A program made the position numbers and the translations under genes. A stretch of 64,000 nucleotides of DNA from Pratylenchus scribneri. Taxonomy: Eukaryota > Nematoda > Chromadorea > Rhabditida > Pratylenchidae. Location: NCBI GenBank assembly GCA_030063045.1, contig JAQSEB010000059.1, positions 992,001 to 1,056,000 of the forward strand. Direction: 5' to 3'. Positions 58,501 to 64,000 of this stretch are shown piece by piece. The notes under the pieces were generated by a model. The model saw only the letters and a program-made list of their open reading frames with translations, was not told the DNA's origin and ran no database searches. Positions within the stretch are counted from its first letter, which is position 1; each line of letters opens with the position of its first letter.

Positions 58501-58648
58501 ATATTGCACCAATAAATCAAAAACGGTTTAAAACATTAATTTTAACTTTTAAAATATTTTCATTTTTTTCAGTGCGGGCGCCGGTGTTGCCCACTCCACT
58601 TGCAATATCAATGAAATATCTTTTCCAACCGGACAGCTGAAGATATGA
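55538..58648 (+). CDS. kel-8: BTB-BACK-Kelch protein, KLHL8 / KEL-8 type
   Basis: This is a probable substrate adaptor for CUL3 ubiquitin ligases. In C. elegans the family member KEL-8 controls rapsyn/receptor levels. The BTB domain covers residues of about 30-150 (FRFNNQLCDVELECDGEIFS, AHKVLLAATIDYFKGLYNFG, QILDFAYTYHCTISEENVKD). BACK follows (DLHSCQKLLSAIDVYLLEHF, LFEFIVRWVEEDKAERIVHF, PRLLKHIRFFQLPLDYF). A Ser/Gln-rich linker is next, then six Kelch blades (CVGGRGAKLDPFRSVECYDW, KIYAIGGHDGTEHLSSVEC, AIYAIGGLDDQNCYKTVERY, LYAIGGNSGTSSLESCECYD, LYVIGGFDDDSPLSTCERYS, IFAIGGHDSRNYLNTVEAYD). The DPFRS and GFDDxSPLS words and the AGAGVAHSTC ending match KLHL8. About 15 exons. One intron holds a MITE-like copy (57310-57620). 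Confidence 0.92.
57310..57625 (-). repeat. MITE-like element (copy 12)
   Basis: The right border AAATCAATAGATCTC and TAAAGATGCATCATTTGATT is followed by about one 46-bp unit (TTGGTTTAAACCGTTTAATA), then the left border with TGCGTCTTGATCAGCTCATC. It lies in a KLHL8-like intron. Confidence 0.7.
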
Positions 58649-58901
58649 AGGAAGAACAAATACTCAATAATTGAAGAATTTTCCCAGTCAATTTTTAGAT
58701 TTTATTTGGCTAGTTTTAATTTTGATGTTAGATTTTTATTTTCCCCTTGCCAATTGTAATGTCCAGTCATAAATTTAAATAAATTTCAATTTTATTCAAT
58801 TTTAATTTTAATCAAAAATAATCAACAAATGACAAAACATAATGGTGTCAAAACTGATGAGAATTATAATTCCTTTTTCCATCCATCTCTTTGGAATTCA
58901 A

Positions 58902-61900
58902 TCAATGTTGTCCGGGCATTCCTGGCATTTCATTCTTCGCTTTGGGATTTTTAATTGTTTGATCAATGCTCAGCACCAAGCAGGCAGCCTCGGTCGCCGA
59001 AATTATAGCGTTCTTAAAATGAAGGATAATTTAAAATAAATTAATCGATTTAAGTTTTACCTCTTTGACTAAAGTTGGCTCCCAAATGCATCCTTCCATA
59101 TTGTCGGCCACACATTCCTTTTGAATGTCAATTCCAGCCCATTTTTGTCCCTTCAAATGGGCAGAGCGCAGTTCACCCAAAACGGCGATTGCGTCGAGTC
59201 CGGCATTCTGGCAGAGTTGTTGCGGAATAATCTACAAATTTGAAGAACATTTAGTGGGAAAAATTTTTTGACTCTAAGCGGATTCAAACCCATGCTGAAC
59301 CGTTCAACTGGGCGCCGTCACTTGTAGCTCATTAAGGACGAAACCGTTATAGATGATTTTGGTGTCAAATTAAAGAGCACACTGCCGGCTATCGATTGAT
59401 ATAAGATTTATTTGGTTTGGTTAAGAATTAGCAAAGTTGTACTTAAAAAACCAGTAAGGAAGACTATTATTATAAACTAGCAAATTTTGTGTGGTTTTTT
59501 GAACATAATTCCACCAAATCTGAACCAAATCAAATAAATCTTATATCAATCGATAGCCAGCAGAGAGCTGTTTAATTTGACACCATAATAATCAATATCG
59601 GTTTTGTTCTTAATGAGATATAAGCGACGGCGCCAAGTTTGAAGGTCGCCCAGTAATAGTGTAAACCATGACCCCAATTTCGCATTCTCATTAAAATTAT
59701 GCAATTTTTAACCAATTTTATGATTTATTAATAAAAATTAACCTCAAATGCCTTTGCATAGCCCTTCCAAAAGAATTGGTCCTTCATTTCACGGTTATTG
59801 GCCAGCTCCAACAAATGTTTGGACAATTCCATTTCAATGGCACCGCCGCCGGCAACAATTGTGTCATTCTTCATGGCGCGACGGACAATCATTATGGCAT
59901 CATGGAGGGAACGCTCGGTTTCGGCGATGAATTGTTCGGAGCCACCGCGGAGGACCAAAGTGCAAGATTTGTGCTTTGCGCCGCCAATGAAGAAATTGTA
60001 ACTAAAATTGAATAATTTTACCCAGAAATTAAATTAAATGAAACCGTTCACTGCCAACTTGTTGCTCATAGAATTCGGCACAATTCCCGAGGACGGTCTT
60101 GTCAATTTGTGACACGGTTGTGAGCATTGAACCGCCGCAAGAGGCCATCACCCGGTTCAAATCCTCCTCTTGCACTCGGCCAGCACAAAACATGTCTCTG
60201 GAATATTTGCACTATATTGAGTTTAAACCATTGAATTTGGGTTAGGCTTAGGCTAGCTAGGGTTCAAAATTTTTTTGAAATTTTCGACCTGAAGATTGGA
60301 CCTTAACTTTCACAAAATTTAGATCTCAGGTTCGAACCTGCTTAAGAAGGTTCAATAATTTTTTTCGGACTTGGTTTTTACTTTTATACATTTTTATGCA
60401 TCAGGGTAATAATCTAGGCTAGGTCCTAAAAGCGCTCTTGTTATCCTAAAATATTTTACCTGTCCGCAAACCATTGAGTGGCCACATCGCCAATTGGCAA
60501 TTTTGAGAGGACAATTTTGGCTCCACTTGCATGGATTTTCTCCAGTTTTTGGTAGAGGATGGTCCATTCCGCATTCACTACTTCCTGGTAATCGGCCACA
60601 TTCCCAATGCGCAGCTCGGCATTGTCCTTTTCCGCTTTCAGCTCCAATTCGATGTTGAGAATGGCAATTGGTGGATTTTTGTAGTGTTTTGGTTGCATCT
60701 CGAAGCCGGCATAGCTGAACGCTTTCTTGAAGGCCACTCCCTTGACCAATTGAGAATCCTGAAGAATTAAAAAATAAATTAGTAAAAATGTTTTTTCATT
60801 TTTTGGTACTTTCCCATTATCGGGGGGGGGGGGCAGGTCAATATCGGTTGGAACTTTGAAGATGAAAAATTACTATTCAAGATCTTCATCTTCATCCTCC
60901 TCCTCCTCACCATCATTTTCCTTAACATCTTCCTCATCATCATCGTCTTCATCGTCATCATTATTTTCTTCTTCTCCATTATCATCTTCTTCAGCAATAT
61001 TTCATTTTCTTCATAGCATCTTCATCCTCATCATTTTCATCCTTCTCATCATCTTCTCATTCTTTCTTAACCCCCCCCCCCCCCCCCAATAATGACCCGG
61101 TCCTCCCTTCTCCCGATAATGGGAAAGTACTATTTTTTTTGCAAATATTCCATTTAAATATTTTTTTAATGTGAAATTAACCTTGATTGAGCCACCGCCA
61201 ACTTTCTTTATTCCAATCATGTTCAGGGGCAAATCGATGTCCAGGTAGCTGACCGCATCCACCACCATTTTCGCAAAATGATGTTGTTCTTGTTTCAGCT
61301 TTAAAATAAATGAGGTAATTAAATTATCATTTTCAAATAAATAAAACCAATTTGCTGCTCAAAGTTGTCGAGGCACAGCGGATTAGCATATCATGACATT
61401 CGTTGTTGCCGGTGATTTTGACAGACAATTCTCGGAGCTTTTTTAATGCCTCTTGCGATGCCAAATTCAGTGCTTTGATGATCAATTGAGGGCTGACCCC
61501 TTCCTCAATGAATGGCTTGGTGGATTTCAAAAATTCGGCAGCCAAAACAACCACTAAAAATGTATTTATATACTTATTTTAACATTTATCACAAATTTTT
61601 ACCGCTGGTGGTTCCATCTCCGACCTCTGCATCCTGACTCTTCGCAATGTCACACATTACCACAGCGGCCGGATAAACAATGTCCAATTGCTTCAAAATT
61701 GTTGCGCCATCGTTTGAAATTGTTGTTTGTCCTATAAAGTTTGTTTTCATATAAATAAAGTGATTATCATTTAAGTTTTAACCTTTTCGATCGACCAGAA
61801 GCTTGTCCAGACCTCTGGAATAATTTAATTTATAAAATATTTATATGGATTATTAATTAACCTTGGTCCGAGAGTGGTTCGAACACTGTCAGCGACTGCA

Positions 61901-61986
61901 CAGCATGCACTGATGTTGCTCAAGATTTGGCCGCGTCCTTGTTTCGTTTGAGTACCTTCTTTCAACAAAATTATTGGGACCGACAT
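58902..61986 (-). CDS. cct-7: T-complex chaperonin subunit eta (CCT7)
   Basis: This is one of eight subunits of the cytosolic TRiC/CCT folding machine for actin and tubulin. Blocks in order are [87 protein letters not shown] (nucleotide binding), [174 protein letters not shown] and [13 protein letters not shown]. The [19 protein letters not shown] word is specific to the eta subunit. It ends GMPGQH. About ten exons. Introns hold a 324-bp MITE (59311-59634), a SINE-like unit (60265-60410) and a G/C-tract foldback (60805-61131). Confidence 0.95.
59245..59305 (-). repeat. SINE-like tRNA-derived fragment
   Basis: On the minus strand GGTTTGAATCC (about 59280-59290) is followed by GCTTAGAGTCAAAAAATTTT. 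It directly abuts the MITE at 59311. It lies in a CCT7 intron. Confidence 0.4.
59311..59634. mobile_element. MITE with about 110-bp terminal inverted repeats
   Basis: The element begins GGCGCCGTCACTTGTAGCTC and ends with the complement, GATATAAGCGACGGCGCC. The arms continue to match over about 110 bp, including TGGTGTCAAATTAAA against TTTAATTTGACACCA, and CTATCGATTGATATAAGATT against its reverse complement. About 100 bp of unique sequence lies between. No coding capacity. A target-site duplication is not obvious. It lies in a CCT7 intron. Confidence 0.8.
60265..60410 (+). repeat. SINE-like tRNA-derived unit
   Basis: CGACCTGAAGATTGGACCTT precedes the B-box-like GGTTCGAACCT (60329-60339), followed by TCAATAATTTTTTTCGGAC and TATACATT. 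It lies in a CCT7 intron. Confidence 0.6.
60805..61131. repeat. Foldback with G12 and C17 tracts
   Basis: GTACTTTCCCATTATCGG (60806-60823) is exactly inverted at 61113-61130. Inside the arms are a G12 run (60822-60833) and a C17 run (61071-61087). Between them lies a pyrimidine-rich TCATCATCTTC-type low-complexity tract. It lies in a CCT7 intron. Confidence 0.8.
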
Positions 61987-62813
61987 TTGAATTGTAAATT
62001 ACTGCAAAATTAATCTTAAAAATGATGAGATTAGAAGGAAAAATTGGTGGTACCCCCTTTTTTGGGAAATTGCTTAGTCCCCCTACGGTTTGTCATATTT
62101 CGGGTTGTGGTCAATCCGGGTTGTATTTTAGGGATAGGGTGGGATAAGAAAAGAATCATCTTACTTCTTACATGTATCCTAAACTCAACCCTTCTTTACC
62201 CAAACCTAACTAAAACCATTCCCAAAAAAGAGGACAAGGACAGAGGACATCAAGGATATAAGTACTAAATTAGGTTAGTGTTAGTGGTCAATTAGGTGGA
62301 CAAAACAAAACTTAAAACTTGAATCAATATCATCAAGCTTGAGAAAGATAGACAATAAAACCCAAACCAAACCTAAACTCAACTACAACTCAAACAAACT
62401 CAATCAAACCAAAGCAAAGCCAGCCAAAAAAAAAATAAAAATCCTAGAGACAAAATATCCCAATTAAAATCATGCATGAAAATTTATGGAGGGAAAATAA
62501 TTTTAAAATTTTTTGGCTTCGTTTTCCATTATTGAGCTGATTTTGATTGATTTTGATCACATTTTTCGCATTTTTCACAAATTTCGAGCGGTAATCTTCA
62601 GTAAATCATTCTCAATCAATTTCGGATTATTTTAAAAAATATTTTTTAATAATAATTTTTATTCATTTTCCTTAATTATGTTGATTGCATTCTTCACAAT
62701 TGAATGCGATGCGATAATCCCAATCAAATTCTCAATTGTTAAAAAGTTTAATAATTTTTTATTTAGCCAAAACATACATAAAAAATTCAACAACAAAACA
62801 ACTCTCCCTGCAC
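61987..62813. promoter_or_regulatory. Divergent intergenic region (CCT7 / PRC1-like)
   Basis: This 827-bp region lies between two divergent genes. A stretch at 62300-62440 is A/C-rich with many CCAAACC/CTAAAC words. No repeat family from elsewhere in the window is recognised. It should contain both promoters. Confidence 0.45.
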
Positions 62814-64000
62814 ATGGCCGAAAATTTGAATCCTCTATTTGTTAACGACAATACGCCGGTGGCAGCAAAGCAACCAAAATTGAACACCGCATCCGCAAAA
62901 GCCACTGACCCAACCTCTCGACTGGTGCAAGAATTTCGGAACACACTCACACAATTGGGCCAACTCTGGGACCAAGTTCATTTGGATGCCAACACGCGGG
63001 GCCTTCGAGTTGAGCAAGTTTGCGAATATGTTTGTGTCTCTCTCCGCGAGATTGTCACGGCCGAAGAAAATGTAAGCAAAAATCAATTTTGAGTAATATT
63101 AATTTGTTTTTTAGTCAGTTCAAAAACTCGCCTCCGATTTGGACGCACGTCGGGAAGCTGTCCAAGTGTTGCGCACTCTGTTCAACCAAAGCCAGTTTGA
63201 TGAATCCGCATATCCGAAAGGTTCACTCGCTTTGGTTAGTTATTGGGATAAAACTAAGATTTTTGGTTAATAAAACTTGAGGTTTTTTGGAAAATAAAAC
63301 TGAAGATTTTTTTGGATAACAAAAACTTAAGGCCCTAAACTATTCTAATCATTATTCTAATACCATATTTTTGCAGTTAAAAGCCCTTGACGCCGAAATG
63401 AATCGTTTGCAAGAGAAGCGGGACACCCTGATGCTAAAGCAGAAGGACTACTGCGAGCGGTATGAGGCACTCTGCAAACGTTTGGGTGTATATCCGGAAG
63501 AAATTGAAGGCATCTTTGATCGGGTTTGTTCATTTTTGGGAAATATAATAATATTTTGAATGTGCAGATTTTTACGGAGGCTGAATTGAATGCGCTGCGC
63601 CAAAAAGTCAACGAGATGAAGAACATTTACACAAAACGTTTTGACAAGGCATTCCAACTCCAACATGAGGCCATCAAAATCTTCGACACTGTCCAACTGC
63701 CCACAAGCAACAGTTTTGGCGAAGAGGATCAACAATGCCTGAAGATGGATTTGCATTCCTCCGACACAGTTCTATCCGACGAATTGCTGAACAAATTGGC
63801 AATGTTGAACCAAAGAGTTAGTTTTTAAATTTTAATGGGTATGAGATGGGTAGTAAAGTAAGTACCTAGCACAATTATCTATTAGGACCTGATGTTTTGA
63901 TCAAATTACTGTTCTCGCCTAGAAAATTACTTTAGTATATCAAAAGGCATAAAAGTGCGAAGACCGAAAACTTCCTCCAAGCGGGCTCGAACCCGAGATC
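62814..64000 (+). CDS. Microtubule bundler, MAP65/Ase1/PRC1 family (3' end outside window)
   Basis: PRC1-family proteins cross-link antiparallel microtubules of the spindle midzone for cytokinesis. The visible N-terminal part begins MAENLNPLFVNDNTPVAAKQ. It continues with a long helical region: LTQLGQLWDQVHLDANTRGL, VEQVCEYVCVSLREIVTAEE, a Q/L heptad stretch (LDAEMNRLQEKRDTLMLKQK), DYCERYEALCKRLGVYPEEI, FTEAELNALRQKVNEMKNIY and FDKAFQLQHEAIKIF. The W-D-x-x near the start and the E-x-x-x-L-C-K-x-L block fit the dimerisation half of the family. Exon joins at AEEN/SVQK, SLAL/LKAL and IFDR/IFTE keep the frame. The microtubule-binding spectrin-like domain is not in the window. The last intron begins after MLNQR and contains a SINE-like unit. 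Confidence 0.75.
63895..64000 (-). repeat. SINE-like tRNA-derived unit at the window edge
   Basis: On the minus strand a B-box-like GGGTTCGAGCCC (63994-63983) is followed by an AGTTTTCGGTCTTCGCACTT tail and TTTCTAGGC, as in other copies. The rest is outside the window. Confidence 0.5.

Overview
This is nuclear DNA of a nematode. The evidence is the gene set: a nematode polyprotein allergen, a ground-like (hedgehog-related) protein, a transthyretin-like secreted protein and a probable CX-module membrane protein. The DNA is AT-rich, most introns are 40-60 nt, and TTTTAG-type acceptors lie just upstream of several start codons, which fits spliced-leader trans-splicing. Several introns use a GC donor, and one gene looks bacterial in origin. 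Both recall plant-parasitic Tylenchina, but the species cannot be fixed from the sequence alone.

Layout. 1-4.4 kb: an incomplete unknown gene, then a Golgi GalNAc-transferase (-). 4.8-11.2 kb: mitochondrial phenylalanyl-tRNA synthetase and a ZIP9-type zinc transporter (+). 11.5-16.1 kb: a bacterial-type phosphoribosyltransferase, a CX-like membrane protein and a small Tyr/Gly-rich secreted protein (-). 16.7-24.1 kb: a GH27 alpha-galactosidase and a truncated aquarius (AQR/EMB-4) gene (+). 24.2-27.7 kb: a tetraspan membrane protein and a TRIP4-type zinc-finger protein (-). 28.3-33.3 kb: the mitochondrial trifunctional-enzyme beta subunit, a small probable mitochondrial membrane protein (possible operon) and a transthyretin-like protein (+). 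33.7-38.5 kb: a GH35 beta-galactosidase (-) with the whole ribosomal protein L23a gene nested antisense in one intron. 39.8-43.3 kb: a nematode polyprotein allergen (+). 43.5-46.1 kb: an 18-bp satellite. 47.5-51.8 kb: a Gly/Cys- and Pro/Ala-rich ground-like protein (+). 52.6-62.0 kb: a PP6-type phosphatase (-), a KLHL8/KEL-8 BTB-Kelch protein (+) and chaperonin CCT eta (-). 62.8 kb to the end: the 5' part of a MAP65/PRC1 gene (+).

Most genes are ordinary housekeeping or secreted-protein genes and do not form one pathway. Two lysosomal-type galactosidases (GH27, GH35) occur in the window. The two adjacent genes at 28.3-31.4 kb both appear mitochondrial.

The less ordinary content is mainly repetitive DNA in introns. 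(1) A MITE-like element carries, in some copies, an internal tandem array of a 46-bp unit with a GGTTTAAACC palindrome; about a dozen copies are visible, nearly all in introns. (2) A tRNA-derived SINE-like family has RNA polymerase III B-box motifs, often in pairs. (3) There are 25-bp and 18-bp satellites at several loci. (4) Foldback elements with long terminal inverted repeats are present. The most interesting genes are the bacterial-type phosphoribosyltransferase with spliceosomal introns, the helicase-less aquarius copy, the nested L23a gene, the N-terminally extended PP6, and the ground-like gene built from duplicated micro-exon/intron units. CDS coordinates run from start codon to stop codon and include introns; exon limits were inferred by eye.
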